DNA of 40,000 nucleotides from Chrysomallon squamiferum (GCA_012295275.1 CM022665.1:5530401-5570400), one strand, 5' to 3'; positions 1 to 12,087 are shown, numbered from the stretch's first letter. Program-made: numbers and translations. Notes: generated by a model not told the origin, from the sequence alone.

Positions 1-885
1 TCCAAATCTTTAATAACAGGCACTAGTATTACAGGAGAATCTGCAGTTTGACTTCATAAATCGTATAACATATTCATGGTTCAAAAAAAAAATCGTATTT
101 TCGACATAAATACCACTGATCTGGAAATCTGATGGAAGTGAATCAAGTCAGACGTTAATTGATATCTCATATCACCAGATGGCAGGCAACACAAAAATAT
201 GTGTTTGCCAGTCACTAATAAATGTATAGTAATTATAACTGCAAATCTGCGTTAAAATCAATCTGATGTGCTTTGAAGTTTGAAATAGCTTCATTAGAAT
301 AAATGTTAATTTTTGTTCGTTATGTTCTCTGTGATTACCATTACAGCGACCGCAGAAATATATAAGTGAAATCATCAGAGAGTGTGTGATATGAAATGAA
401 GTCATTAGAGTAATTATTATCATCATTTTGAAAGTTTCGTTATCGCTGTCACCACAGTGATTATCGCAATTATTTTGAAAAATCAGATACGTTCAAAAAG
501 CTTTGAAGCTTGAAAATAAAGTGACTCATAGTTTGCGTTTCTTTTTTTTTTTTTTTTTTTTTTTTTTTCTTTTTAATAATTTGTTACGGTTTTTGTTATA
601 AATATTGATAGTCGTGCGTTATGTCTGAACAGAAACCACACATTAACACATTTAAAGCCGCAGAGGTGAATAAAAAGCAGAGTTTGCAAAAGCAAAAACT
701 AATCGCTGGCTTCCATTAGGAATAATTGTGGATTCCAGTGACAAATTTTCATTATGTAGGAAACGAGAGAGGTCCTTATCTCAAATTGCACATTGATTGC
801 AAACATGGCATCTAAACTAGCCACTAAATACACCAACATCTATCTATGGGCATGATTTCTCTGAGGAATATGCGTACGTTCGCGG
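1..885. other. AT-rich spacer, no gene seen
   Basis: Unique AT-rich DNA. Short open frames on either strand have no exon-like composition and no convincing splice sites. An uninterrupted run of 27 T lies at 542-568. I see no gene or RNA here. Confidence 0.6.
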
Positions 886-959
886 CAAATGGTTCGTGCA
901 GTTTCGCGCCTCGCTGCTGTTGCTGTCGTTCTTACGCGAACCATTTGTTTCAAACAAAT
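886..959. repeat. Inverted repeat plus overlapping near-perfect palindrome
   Basis: The 11-base arm CAAATGGTTCG (886-896) is exactly complementary to CGAACCATTTG (937-947), leaving a 40-base CpG-rich loop. The right arm overlaps a second palindrome, ATTTGTTTCAAACAAAT (943-959), with 8-base arms around one central base. The island is clearly richer in CpG than its surroundings. It could be the end of a MITE-like element, a transcription factor site cluster, or part of a minus-strand exon. No target-site duplication was recognised. Confidence 0.55.
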
Positions 960-975
960 CGATCTTGCGCAGGAA
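936..975 (-). other. Weak candidate micro-exon (minus strand)
   Basis: Read on the minus strand, a pyrimidine-rich stretch ends in TTTAG, followed by 40 bases and then a GTAAGA donor. The frame that starts at the first base is open, and so is one other. At this size and base composition chance is a good explanation, and the segment lies inside the 886-959 inverted repeat. It is recorded only because both splice signals are good. Confidence 0.15.
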
Positions 976-1206
976 CTAAACGAAATAGTCCCTGTATTCC
1001 AGCAATAACTTATACGTTATTTCCCGTGAGGCTCCGTGGCTTTAGATTTCAGTGACGTGCTTTTTCGATTTCAGTTGCCGAAATGCCCGTGCATAAAAAA
1101 AAAAAAAAGATAGCATTTGAAAGAAAAAAAGAATATTTAAAAAAAAATCTAAAGTATAGATTTCCTTCTGGCTGTTTTTAATAAATTCCCAGGAGAATAC
1201 TCGTTT

Positions 1207-1207
<1 letters not shown>

Positions 1208-1237
<30 letters not shown>
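1208..1237. repeat. Poly(T) run of 30
   Basis: Thirty uninterrupted T residues, with an A-rich stretch upstream (about 1097-1147). It could be the poly(A) tail of a minus-strand retrocopy, but no recognisable body or target-site duplication adjoins it. Confidence 0.85.
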
Positions 1238-1242
<5 letters not shown>

Positions 1243-1405
1243 GTTGTTGATGCTTTTAACAAACAAAAAAAAATGTGTGTTTTGCATCATCTCTAATTAA
1301 TACCAAACTGCATTACTGTAAATTAAATGATCCAGTTACTGTGAAAAAAGTTAAATCCCTTGCTCCACCTGACAACAGATGATTCAGTGCAACAAAGAAC
1401 AGAGC

Positions 1406-2760
1406 ATAGCTGTATTTTGTTCAGTTGTCAATATGCTCATTTTGTTTTGCGTGGCTTCTCCTTTCAGCTGTCGATATGTCCTACCTGTTTTACATAGACG
1501 TAAATATGTTCTATTCCTTTTATAGACATAGCTGTTTTATGTTCTGCTAACAGTTTATAGCTGTTCGTTTTTTCTTCTTTTTATTTTATTTTATTTTATT
1601 TTTTTTTTTTTTTTTCATTTAATAACATAGGCGTATTCGATTTGGTTGTCAGTATGTTCATCATGATTTACATAACTGTAGTCTGTTCAGCTGTCAGTAT
1701 GTTCATCTCGTTTTACATAGCTGTATTCTGTTCAGATGTCAGAATGTTCATCTCGTTTTACATAGCTGTATTCAGTTCAGCTGTCAGAATGTTCATCTCG
1801 TTTTACATAGCTGTATTCAGTTCAGCTGTCAGAATGTTCATCTCGTTTTACATAGCTGTATTCTGTATTATGTTCATCTCGTTTTGTCAGTGTATTTGTT
1901 CAGATGTCAGAATGTTCATCTAGTTTTCATAGCTGTATTCTGTTCAGCTGTCAGAATGTTCATCTCGTTTTACATAGCTGTATTCTGTTCAGCTGTCAGT
2001 ATGTTCATCTCGTTTCACATAGCTGTATTCTGTTCAGCTGTCAGAATGTTCATCTCGTTTTACATAGCTGTATTCAGTTCAGCTGTCAGTTTGTTCATCT
2101 CGTTTTACATAGCTGTATTCTGTTCAGCTGTCAGAATGTTCATCTCGTTTTACATAGCTGTATTCTGTTCAGCTGTCAGTATGTTCATCTCGTTTTACAT
2201 AGCTGTATTCTGTTCAGCTGTCAGTATGTTCATCTCGTTTCACATAGCTGTATTCTGTTCAGCTGTCAGAATGTTCATCTCATTTTACATAGCTGTATTC
2301 AGTTCAGCTGTCAGTTTGTTCATCGTGATTTACATAACTGTATTCTGTTCAGCTGTCAGAATGTTCATCTCGTTTTACATAGCTGTATTCTGTTCAGCTG
2401 TCAGAATGTTCATCTCATTTACATACCTGTCTTCAGTTCAGCTGTCAGTTTGTTCATCTCATTTACATACCTGTATTCAGTTCAGCTGTCAGTTTGTTCA
2501 TCTCATTTACATAGCTGTATTCTGTTCAGCTGTCAGTTTGTTCATCTCATTTACATACCTGTATTCTGTTCAGATGTCAGTTTGTTCATCTCGTTTTACA
2601 TAGCTGTATTCTGTTCAGATGTCAGTTTGTTCATCTCATTTACATAGCTGTATTCTGTTCAGATGTCAGTTTGTTCATCTCGTTTTACATAGCTGTATTT
2701 TGTTCATCTCACAGTATCATCATCTTGTTTTAGGTTGCGGTATTTTGTTCAGCTGACAAT
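1406..2760. repeat. 45-bp minisatellite array
   Basis: Tandem array with period 45. Each unit contains TGTTCATCTCG, TTTTACATAGCTG and TTCAGCTGTCAG blocks. Unit starts fall at 1655, 1700, 1745, 1790, 1835, then 1871 (shortened), 1913, 1957, 2002, 2047 and on every 45 bases to 2407. After that, 44-base variants that lost one T dominate up to about 2716. That makes about 24 good copies. Degenerate copies extend left to about 1406 and right to about 2760. Because 45 is a multiple of three, long open frames run through the array in two frames, with a 15-residue hydrophobic repeat (MFISFYIAVFCSAVR type). The shift to 44-base units breaks the frame, which argues against coding. Confidence 0.93.
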
Positions 2761-4200
2761 GTGCGTTTCCCATTCTAACCAGTGCCTCTTGAAATCTATA
2801 TGTTAATTTATTTCTGACAAAGTAACATATAAAATATAGTCTACTGCTAATATGCTTAATATTTGTTAATATTATATAAAGAACAATAGTTTATTATTTA
2901 TCCTCTCCGCCTTGTGTTATTTAAATGCATTTGTTGGAATGTGTATATATCTTTCACGTAGTCAAACTACCTGATTCACTTTGGTCGTAAAATAAACAAT
3001 ATTCAAAGAGTCCTGGAATGGAATTAACTGATGTGTTATTATTAATTAGAAGATACACTTTCTGTTTTTAAAGAATAATATATTTATAATATTCTGATTT
3101 ATTTTACTAAGTGATGACAAAATGAATACGATTTTGCAAATTTGCTCGCCAACAATTTAGCACAGCCTTCTTGTATATATTGTCTTAGATCCTATGAAGC
3201 TGGAAGGATGCCAAGATGAAATGAAAAACAAAATCGGTGGCAAGATAGTGTAACTGGTGTAACCTGAAGATATTTTGTCCTGCGGTAGTACGAGTTTAAC
3301 TTAATAACTCGTTCTGTATACAAAAGAAGAAGTGATAGCACAATGCAAGTCTGCTACAACAATACGTGTTTTGTCTGTACCACGTTTACTCAGTCCGGCA
3401 CTCAAATCCGTGAACAGCATCAGTTTCAGGATATAGACAAATAAAAGGACTGAATTCGTGATTGTTCTATTATTTAACTATATCCGTTCATGAGAAACAC
3501 CTACCGAAGCCCACACGAAGTGGATTGAGTGGCGGATATAAATGCTCTTAAACTTGGTTGTAATTAAGTTCAAATTTTCTCTAATGCTTTTGGGACCAAA
3601 ATGGGCATGTAGCTTACTGGCAGGATGCCCGTCTTAGCGAAGAATAATTTATTTTTGTTAGTTCGATCCTCAACAAGAAAACAGTTAAGATCTTTTGTTC
3701 TTCATTGATTACTTATGCAGTAGCTACGGTATACCAAATCATGCAGGGATAAAAATGTAATGGTTTCTCTATCATCAGTGTGTTTTCCTTTTATCCTTTT
3801 CTCTCTGCCACTCATCTCTTTGTGTGTGTGTGTGTGTGTCTTTATCTCATTGTTTCAGATACAGTACACATATGTATTATACGCAGGCACAACATAATGC
3901 ATCGACTATTTTTAAATTAAAAAACAATTGCTGCCACTGTGAGAAAAATATCCCTCTCTTTTTCTCATTTATTCACAAGAACTCAGCTTAAGTCATATTA
4001 CAAAAAGGCAATTATAAAATAATAACCTTTAAAATATCAGTATGAATTTAATGCTAGCTAGTAATATATTAAAACTATTATTTTTATTATTAAGGATTCC
4101 TGTGAGTCTGAGAGAAATACATATATGTGAGTTATACATACTGAAACAAACATTTCTGAAAATCTTCTCTTTTTATGCAATTACATTTTTTCTTCTTCTT
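2761..4200. other. AT-rich spacer
   Basis: No convincing gene. A segment at 3189-3253 follows a good pyrimidine tract plus TTAG and has one open frame ending in TAA (about 20 codons, containing MKLEGCQDE). That length is expected by chance in DNA of this composition. A short (GT)n tract lies at about 3821-3838. Confidence 0.5.
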
Positions 4201-4204
4201 CTTC

Positions 4205-4229
4205 TTTTTTTTTTTTTTTTTTTTTTTTT
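4205..4229. repeat. Poly(T) run of 25
   Basis: Uninterrupted T run after a (CTT)n stretch. A similar T23 run lies at 4734-4756. Confidence 0.85.
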
Positions 4230-4756
4230 GTCATTTTATATTTTGATCCTCTTTCCATCTTATCCTCTTTATCTTCGTTTTTTCAGTCCTTTAAGGCATT
4301 CAGTAATGGCTTTGTGTTGAATGAATGTTATGTAATTATTTTTAAAATCCTATCCTCTTTCATTGAATTAAGTTTAGGTTGATTAGTCAAACAAATCCAA
4401 TTTCTTTAACTCACGAAGGCATGTACAATTAGATTTACCAAGATAAGAGCGGTTTTTAGAAAAAGAAAAAACATAACAAGTTAGAATAGATGTTGTCGAT
4501 AAAATTTGAATGTCAAGTATGTCTAGGATTATACGCACACAGCTTATCTTGTTAATTTATCTTCTAAATTTACATGTTTAAATTGTAATGGGAAACACAA
4601 AATCAACATTCGTATTTAAACTAATAAATAAATCTATTGGCATGAAACTGAAAGTTTTTCCTTCAAAGCTTTCTTGGACATGATCTACTTCATAAGCAAT
4701 GAATAATTCATGAAGCTTTACCTAACCAGTAACTTTTTTTTTTTTTTTTTTTTTTT

Positions 4757-5450
4757 AAATCTTTTTTTGTGTGTTATTATTAATAAGGATCAGTTTAGTT
4801 ATTGTTAAAAAGATTAACAAATGTTGGCGATAAGGATCAAAGTAACAAAACAATACAAAAACAATCCATGTAGATCAAGTGATTTTATTTTCTTCTATAA
4901 ATATTGTTATGATATTTCCTCGGTACCATTAGCTGGTCTGGTCTCTGTGAACACAACTTCTTGATGACCACACGAGAGTCGCTTCCATGAGATCACACCT
5001 TCAAAATAACATTATTTAATGCCTTTAGTTGTCTAGCAGAACCATCAATGTATTTATTTCCATGGCAGGCTTTATGGTAAATTCATTATGACTATCCCAC
5101 AAGACTGCTTAATGGTGATGTGTTCATGAATAACGGCATACGTTCGTTGAACTTTCTATTAATACCACAAGGTCTTTAAGAGACGCTATGTAATCTAATA
5201 GAAATACTGAAAGTCGACCGATTCTTGATCTAGAAACAACCGCTGGTGCATCGGCTTTTGTTTCCCATCTCTAACTTTATACTTTTTGTTTTAATGCTAA
5301 ATAACTTGATGACAGCTACACTGACAGCTTATATTTTGTATTAAAAATCACCTGTTGTAATGATAAATGAGGAAAGAAACGTATTTTAATAAGCTTATAT
5401 AGCTACTCTGACACTGACAGAAAGTTTCTTTTAAATGCAGTTTCCTGCAG
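4757..5450. other. Spacer, no gene seen
   Basis: Mixed AT-rich unique DNA with a slightly more GC-rich patch at about 4920-5010. No open frame of note on either strand. Confidence 0.5.
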
Positions 5451-5516
5451 ATAGGAGAGAACATTGTCACTCCAGCTTGCGTTAGAACGGGATATGCCCC
5501 AAAGGCCGCACAAAAG
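5451..5516 (+). other. Candidate small exon
   Basis: Pyrimidine-rich DNA ends in TTTCCTGCAG, followed by 66 bases (22 codons) and then a GTAATA donor. Only one frame is open, reading IGENIVTPAC then VRTGYAPKAAQK, with both boundaries in phase 0. The segment is richer in GC than the flanks. No neighbouring exon that would join it was identified. The phase-0/0 structure matches the exons of the secreted-protein gene 11 kb downstream, but the sequence does not match. Chance is a serious alternative. Confidence 0.22.
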
Positions 5517-6234
5517 GTAATAGATACTGCGACCCATCATTATTAACGTCAGAGATTTGACGATGAACTAACGCCGACTGCTTGAAATAAACCATATCAC
5601 AAGGTGTCAGTTTGCAGTGTAATAAATATATTTAAAATATCAATTTGATTTTGTAGATATTTTCCATATATAAGTATAGTGATGTCATATCGTAGAGAAT
5701 ATCTCGAAATCTTTCTTCTTCTTCTTTTCCTTCTTTTTAAAAAAAAAGTTTTAATACTAAATATCACAGGATTGAAGCTTTTATATGTCGGAATATATAA
5801 TTACAATTTATCCGACGTACAAAAGTAGTTTTTATATATATATATTTTTTTTTTGATGTCAGATTTTTATTTATCTTCATTTTCGCTTTCTTCTTCACAT
5901 GTCTGTTTATTTATTTCATTTTGTTAATAATCAACATTGTGACATCATCAGAATCGATTATTTCATTGAAGTTATTTTTTAATTTTTCTTTTAAAATTAT
6001 TTTCTTTCTTTTCTTTAATCTGTCGCGAGTAAACCTATTATAATATATAATGATTCAGTTACGTTTGAATGAAATTCTTGTTTATAATACATGGTGCAAG
6101 ACGTAACAGTAAACAATGGAGAATTAGTGAGTGAATAGCGGAGAAGTAACTGTGTCTTATGAATAATGTAACCTCTTCCTTTTTTTACATATTATGTAGG
6201 AAGATATGATTATGTTGAATTTGCTAGGTTATCT
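5517..6234. other. AT-rich spacer
   Basis: No gene seen. It holds a short (TA)n tract at about 5833-5845 and scattered T-rich stretches. Confidence 0.5.
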
Positions 6235-6615
6235 TTTCTTCTTCTTTTTTTTATTAATTCTAAAAAAAAAAATGCTTTTTTTTTTTTTGGTTCGTTCCTT
6301 TTAGGTTTTTATTTTTATTGTCAGTTGTTGCTTTCGTGTGTTTTGTTTTTGTTGTTCTGTTTGTCGTTTTTGCTTTTGTATTTGTCGGGGTTTTGGGGAT
6401 TTTTTTTTTTTCTCTTTTTATAGCTTTCTTTTCTTTTTTTTTTTTTTTTTGGTTTCTTTTTGTTTCTTACTTCTTTTTTACTTCCATTTTTTTTTTTTTT
6501 TTTTTTTTAATGGATTTATGTCCTTGAAAACTCGTCTTATTCTTTTAATATCATTTATTATTATTATTATTTATTTTCAACTCTTCCTTTTCTTTCTTGT
6601 TTTCTTTTTCTTCTT
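6235..6615. repeat. T/G-rich low-complexity tract
   Basis: Almost 400 bases strongly biased to T on the plus strand, with a G minority in the first half and T runs of about 18 to 21. The open frames here give only phenylalanine-rich sequence from the T runs and are not genes. Confidence 0.8.
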
Positions 6616-6760
6616 GATGGAAAGACCCCAGTTATTAAAGAGTGAGCCCGAAACGTGACGTGGCGCAGATCACTGCTCGGGTGATTTTCCTGTTCCAGCC
6701 AGTTAACCACGATTACTTTGTCAAAGGCCGTGGCATTTGGAGACGCTTTTTAAAAATCGC
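6616..6760. other. GC-richer unique island
   Basis: A sharply bounded island of higher GC after the T-rich tract. It contains GAGCCCGAAACGTGACG (6641-6657), which resembles the GAAAC side of hammerhead-like motifs found in some retroelements. A continuous open frame (6642-6920) passes through it and into AT-rich DNA without exon-like boundaries. No function assigned. Confidence 0.35.
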
Positions 6761-7420
6761 TAACTGCAAATCAATAAGAGAAGATAATAGAAAATATTCC
6801 ATTGTTCTATCATTTCTATCATTACCAAACAAAACGAAAACAAATTATCTGTTTTTGCCAAAATGTGTTAAAATGTTGTTGAACATATTTATATTAACTG
6901 ATCTTCTTAATCATCATTGAGTTTACTCTTTTTTCCGACTTATCTCATAATTTCGTTCGTTTCATACGTTTTTTTTTTTTTTTTCATTGAAACTGAAAAT
7001 CATCTCCAAAACTGTCTTCTTTTTCACACATAATTTTAGACTTGGCAGAATTCCTTGCTGACGGCATTTCCCCTTTAACCATACAAATAGCCGACAATCA
7101 TTTAGAGATTGAATTATTGGTTGTTATTCATTAAACATGGCATAAGATGCAGGCAAGCAACTTCCAAATAAGGATATCCCATTGACTGTTATAGATATTC
7201 TTTAGTCCAGTAATGTAGTTACGGTTCTTAAATAGCCCGTAAATATCTGATGGCGATTTGCATTTCAAGCAAGCGGCTTTGTTAATAGAGCGATGCAAAG
7301 GTCGGAATGACAGCGGTTTTTGTCCTTGCTGTTTTGATAAATCGTTCAACTGATTTCTTTATAAGAATCATGTAAAAAAAAAAAAAAATGTGTGTACAAA
7401 TGCTTTGCTGAAAAATACAA
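6761..7420. other. Spacer, no gene seen
   Basis: Unique AT-rich DNA with short T and A runs (6970-6984, 7374-7388). A 72-codon minus-strand frame at 7131-7349 has no good splice or start context. Confidence 0.5.
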
Positions 7421-8160
7421 GTAGTAGTAGTAGTAAGAGCAGCAGCAACAGCAGCAGCAGCGTAATAGTAGTAGTAATAATAGTAACAGTAATAATAGTA
7501 GTAGTGGTAGAAGTATAGCAGTAAGACAAGTGGCAGTAGTAGTAGTAGTAGTGGTGATGGTGGTAGTGGCAGTAGTCTTATTTAAGCCGTATATAAAAAT
7601 GTTTTCAGGTCAATAAATGACAAAAAAATATAAAAATCTATAGATTTGTAATTTTCCGAGTACACAGTGTCAGATAGATCAAAAACAACAAGATTATTTA
7701 TGAAGTCTATGATGTTTTTTGCCCAGTTGTATTAGTTTGAAAATCAAATATTAAACAGATCGTTGTCTTATAATGCTTCAGTGTTTCGGAAACAGTGAAT
7801 GAACATTTGATTATTTATGAAGCGTCTGACAGTTGTTTTATTACTGTTGTTAGTGGTAGCAGTGGTGGTGCTACTGCTGATACTGACAGTAACAGTATAA
7901 GAATAGTAGTTGATACTAGTAAGAATGTTATAGAAGTCCTTGCAGTAGTAGTAGTGATGGTTACAGTAGTGTTGTAATCGTACTGTTGGTAGCAGTATTA
8001 GTAGCAGAAGTTTAGAAGTAGTAATAGCAGCATCAGGAGTACTACTAGTAGTTGTAGTAGTAGTTGTAGTAGTATTAGCTAACTGTGGTACTGTCAGCAG
8101 TAGCAGTAATAACGGGAATAGTAATGTTAGTTGTTACTGTTATTGTTGTTGTTGCAGTAG
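7421..8160. repeat. Cryptic AGT/AGC trinucleotide tracts
   Basis: Two blocks (about 7421-7575 and 7840-8160) of imperfect AGT, AGC and GTT triplets with many interruptions, separated by ordinary AT-rich DNA. The valine-rich and threonine-rich open frames on the two strands follow directly from the triplet repeat and should not be called as proteins. Confidence 0.85.
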
Positions 8161-8411
8161 TAGTATCTGTCATCTTGCTTGTAGGCTTCCTGTTGTTCAT
8201 GCCTATTCGAGATAAGTTATTATTTATTGCGTGCCTTCTCTTGCTGTGGCAAAACATTAGAAATAAATATCTTTTATTGCTCCTCGGCACGCAAATCTGA
8301 AATCTATTTATCGTGTGAAACAGTTGGATTTAATGGACACAGGCAGATACAGTTGTTAAGTGTCGTAATAATTTCTTTACTGTATGACTTTTTTATTATT
8401 TATTTTTTTAT

Positions 8412-8414
<3 letters not shown>

Positions 8415-8443
<29 letters not shown>
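8415..8443. repeat. Poly(T) run of 29
   Basis: Uninterrupted T run preceded by TTATT repeats. A second T run of 19 lies at 8752-8770, and interrupted T-rich DNA lies at 9441-9476. Confidence 0.85.
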
Positions 8444-8449
<6 letters not shown>

Positions 8450-8770
8450 GCTTTAAGATGTATATTTTGTTTATTCATAACTGGCTGGTTGGAAGTAGTA
8501 ACAAAAACAAATTATCTTCGAAAATCTATATAGCTGCAATAATAAGTCTTAGCTTAAAATGAAATCAGTGCATATTAAATATTGCTGGACTTTTGCCGCT
8601 GCTTTTCGTCCTTGGTGACAGGGACGTGAATATATGAATATTAAACAGACAGCTTGTGAAAACTTGAATTTCTTTATATTCTAAAAAATAAATTAGATTA
8701 AACTGCTTCTCGGGCAAAACCGATTTAAAAAAAAAAAATGGTGTAAAATAATTTTTTTTTTTTTTTTTTT

Positions 8771-9720
8771 AAACTTTAGAAGCTAGTGATTGGAAAATAA
8801 AAAATTTAATGTTTAAAATACATAAAATTCTTATTCTATCAGTTAAAAAAACAGAACATCATGGTTTGACGTCATCTGTTATTAAATATCATCGCTTTTT
8901 ATCCTGTTTTTGATGGCAGCATAGGAAATGTTCACAAAATACCAATTATCAGAGACGGTGAGTCTGTTATATTCAGTCCATTGGTGGAACCAGATTTGAG
9001 AGAATGGTGAGCGCCGTAATTTTCATGATGAAATGAGTTTCACTGTAAAGATTAAAACGTCAGTGTGCTGTTGACATATTCAGTCTGGCTGTTTACGTTT
9101 CCAACAAAAGATGCGTCATCTTGTGTTATTCCTAACTTTTAGGTAACAACAAATGTGAAAATGCAGACAACGGGTAGCTTTTACAAATTAAATGAAAGTC
9201 GCTATTAGTTGCAGAAAGTCGCTAAAACGCTGTCTCAGAGAATCTGTCAAACTACACGAATGAAAGCATCGACAGCAATAAAACGATTATGTGGTTTCAG
9301 TAACAGTCGACTTGTAAACTGACGCATGGTAAATGGATATCATTAGATTTGTTTTAACATGTGGTTAATACCAGTTTGTCTGTTGTCATTTTGAAAGTTC
9401 TGATGTACTGTTAAACGATAGGATTTTAATCTCTATCTCTTTTTTTTTTTTTTTTTCTTTTTTCTTTTTTTTTTTTGTTTGTTATAAATTACAATAGATA
9501 CTATATAACCGGTTATGTATTCGACATCTCATAGATGAAACTCACTTGTTAATTCAGTTTGTATTCAGCTTTTCTCTGCGCTCTGGAAAATCAAGTGTTG
9601 GATGTGGTCTTTGTTGTGACTGTATTCTGGACGCAGTGCACAATGCTGTAACTGTCGTTGTTGTTACGTACTGCAATCAAAACTATGGGTATAACTGCTG
9701 TCAAGAATATAAATGCAGTA
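8771..9720. other. Unique spacer with one diverged repeat copy
   Basis: No gene seen. A 31-base segment at 9020-9050 aligns without gaps to 33769-33799 (25 of 31 identical; see findings). An acceptor-like CTAACTTTTAG ends at 9142 and is followed by a 22-codon open frame to TAG at 9208. I regard this as chance. Confidence 0.45.
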
Positions 9721-9900
9721 ACATCGATAACAATCGTAGTAGTAGTAACAACAGGAGCAGTAACTGTTATGATTGTAACTGCAGTAGTACCAGTAAAAAT
9801 AGTAGTACTAACAGCAGCAACAGCTAAAGTAGTAGTAGTCGCGGGACTAGTAGTAGTAGTAGTAGTGGTAGTAGTAGAGTAGTAATACTGATAGAGTAGA
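9721..9900. repeat. Cryptic AGT tract
   Basis: Imperfect AGT/AAC triplets, with (AGT)n near-perfect at about 9848-9870. The open frames on both strands are repeat shadows. Confidence 0.85.
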
Positions 9901-10840
9901 AGCAATTGCAATAGTCTTAGTATTTGTAGTGGTAAAGATGAATTACGGATAACAGTTATTTCGTTTTAATTTCACTAAAGGACAAACATTTTAAATTAAA
10001 TCATAACATTTCTAGAGTTACATTGGACTGAACTCATAATTACTTTATGTCATTTAAGCAGCGCAATAACAATTTTTCAAATTTCCTTTATTTATTTATT
10101 TTTTCTTAATAACGAAACTACTCGCATAGGAAATAACATTTCAGTGATTTGTAATTGAGTTTTAATGACTTTTTGCGTGGGTCGTAAAGCAAATTTCCTT
10201 CCGACATTTTTCTTCGACATCATATCTGACATTAGCTTTCTTTCTTTTCAGAATTGTTTTTTGTTTTTTTTGGCAGTTTAAAGTCAGGTAATGTGATAAT
10301 GTGCATGTTTGATACTCAGACGGTGTTGTTTAAGAACATATTGTAGAAGTGAACTTGTCGCCGTTTTACATCAGCTCTGACAGTTGGTGTCACTGGTGAG
10401 CTTATGATGTCAGACACTTCTCCCAGAATTAATCTTTCAGAGGAAGACACTTGACAAGTCCATAATGAAGTAATGTTTTCTCAAACTGCAGTACCTTCTA
10501 GCGATCACTGATAAAACAAAGCGAACTGTAAGAGATGTTATCCGTTCTTGTCGATGAATGATAAAGCAAGAAGAGTGCGAGCGATTTGATTCACTGCAGC
10601 GGTGGAATGATTAAAACAAAGTGTTTGACAGTTTGATTTTTGTCTTAATATTTGTTCGGGAAGCCGCTCCTTTTTCAAGAGAGTTTGACGAGAAAATTAA
10701 TTCTTCTTATTTTATTTGACATTTGCTTTTTATTTGTTCAATCATTGTCGGACGTTTTTTGCATACTCTTATTATTATTTTATTATTATTATTATTATTT
10801 TATTTGTTCAGTCATATTATTCGGACGTTTTTATTATTAT
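9901..10840. other. Spacer, no gene seen
   Basis: Unique AT-rich DNA. Slightly GC-richer around 10310-10620, without exon-like open frames. I see nothing else in it. Confidence 0.5.
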
Positions 10841-10842
10841 AC

Positions 10843-10958
<116 letters not shown>

Positions 10959-11129
10959 TGACCTTTTAGTTTAATTTTGAAATAGTTTTAAAGCAATATA
11001 TTTTGCAAATGAAATTCTCTAGGGCAATTTCGAATTAGTGAATGAAAACTGATTATTTATTAAACGGCTGATATCATTTTGTTATTATCGTTTCCTATTG
11101 TTTAAATTATCATTAAATATATTATATTT

Positions 11130-11445
11130 TTATTAGATGTAGTAGTTATTGTTGTCATCATAGTAGCAACAAATGTAACAATTGCAGCTGTAGTTGTAAT
11201 TGCACTAGTGCTTGTAGTAGTAGTAGTAGTAGTAGTAGAAGTAGTAGTAGTATTTGTTGTTGTTTACTGTATGGTGATAATAGAAGGATTTTTAATGCTA
11301 ATAGCAATAGCAGCTGTTTGTTGTTGTCGACTCGTTGTAGAGGTAGTTGTATTAATAGTAAAAATAATAATCGCTGTAATTATTCTAGTATTATCATTAT
11401 TGTTGCTGTTGCCGTTGTTGTTGTTGTTTTTGTTTTTATTTATTC
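11130..11445. repeat. Cryptic GTA/GTT tract
   Basis: Imperfect GTA, GTT and AAT triplets, with a clean (GTA)n core at about 11215-11238 and (TTG)n at about 11400-11437. The valine-rich frame across it is a repeat shadow. A run of 15 A follows at 11466-11480. Confidence 0.85.
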
Positions 11446-11480
11446 ATAGATGCTTTTCTAACGGTAAAAAAAAAAAAAAA

Positions 11481-12087
11481 ATGTCTTCAAGTATTTACCT
11501 TTGTTTAATGGCATTCATTGACTTGGGATATAGGCTACAGCATGCCTATTTATGAAATTTTCATTTTCAGCTGATTTTGAAACATATTGTAATGTATCAT
11601 TATAGTCTGTGATAAAAAAATAAAAATAAAAAAAATACTGTCACTCAAACGCGGTCATTCGTGTGCAAACATACAGCACAAAATATAATTCATCATGCGA
11701 GAAAATGAGATTTAATTACATATTCTAACAACAAACCCGCCGCTTCCACTGGTCAAAGTCTCTTGCAATCAGCTCTTTGCAGATTTAACAGTTTCAGACA
11801 AATAGTCTACTATGTGAAAATTGCCAGTACAAACACATTAAGCAACTAATGACTTTCGTGCACAGTCCGGTGTAATTCGCTGCTAGACGGTGTTTTTCTA
11901 GTCGTTTTTTTTTAGATGGTGGCGCTATACAGCTGTACTTTAGGACACTCGTACTATCTGATGTACCGCTCCGCAGACAAGCGAATGTCGAGGGACTTTA
12001 TACCTCCTCCCTGATTAAATATTTTTCAACTCTTTTTAAAAAAAGTATCTTCCTGTCCGACAAAATATAATTCAGTTTCTATTTCTT
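11481..12087. other. Unique spacer, GC-richer in the middle
   Basis: No gene seen. The segment at about 11730-12010 is less AT-rich than its flanks and contains GATGGTGGCGC, but it has no exon-like frame. It could be regulatory. Confidence 0.4.

Noticed and set aside
1642-2647. Long hydrophobic repeat open frames (15-residue repeat)
   Set aside because: They result from a 45-bp minisatellite whose period is a multiple of three. Later 44-base units break the frame, and there is no start or splice context.
3189-3253. Possible terminal exon after TTGTCTTAG
   Set aside because: About 20 open codons only, AT-rich, no partner exon in phase that could be identified.
6642-6920. 92-codon plus-strand frame
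   Set aside because: It begins in a GC-rich island but runs far into AT-rich spacer without splice sites. No protein-like domain is visible.
9143-9208. Possible 22-codon terminal exon after CTAACTTTTAG
   Set aside because: Good acceptor but a frame this short is common by chance here. Composition is not exon-like.
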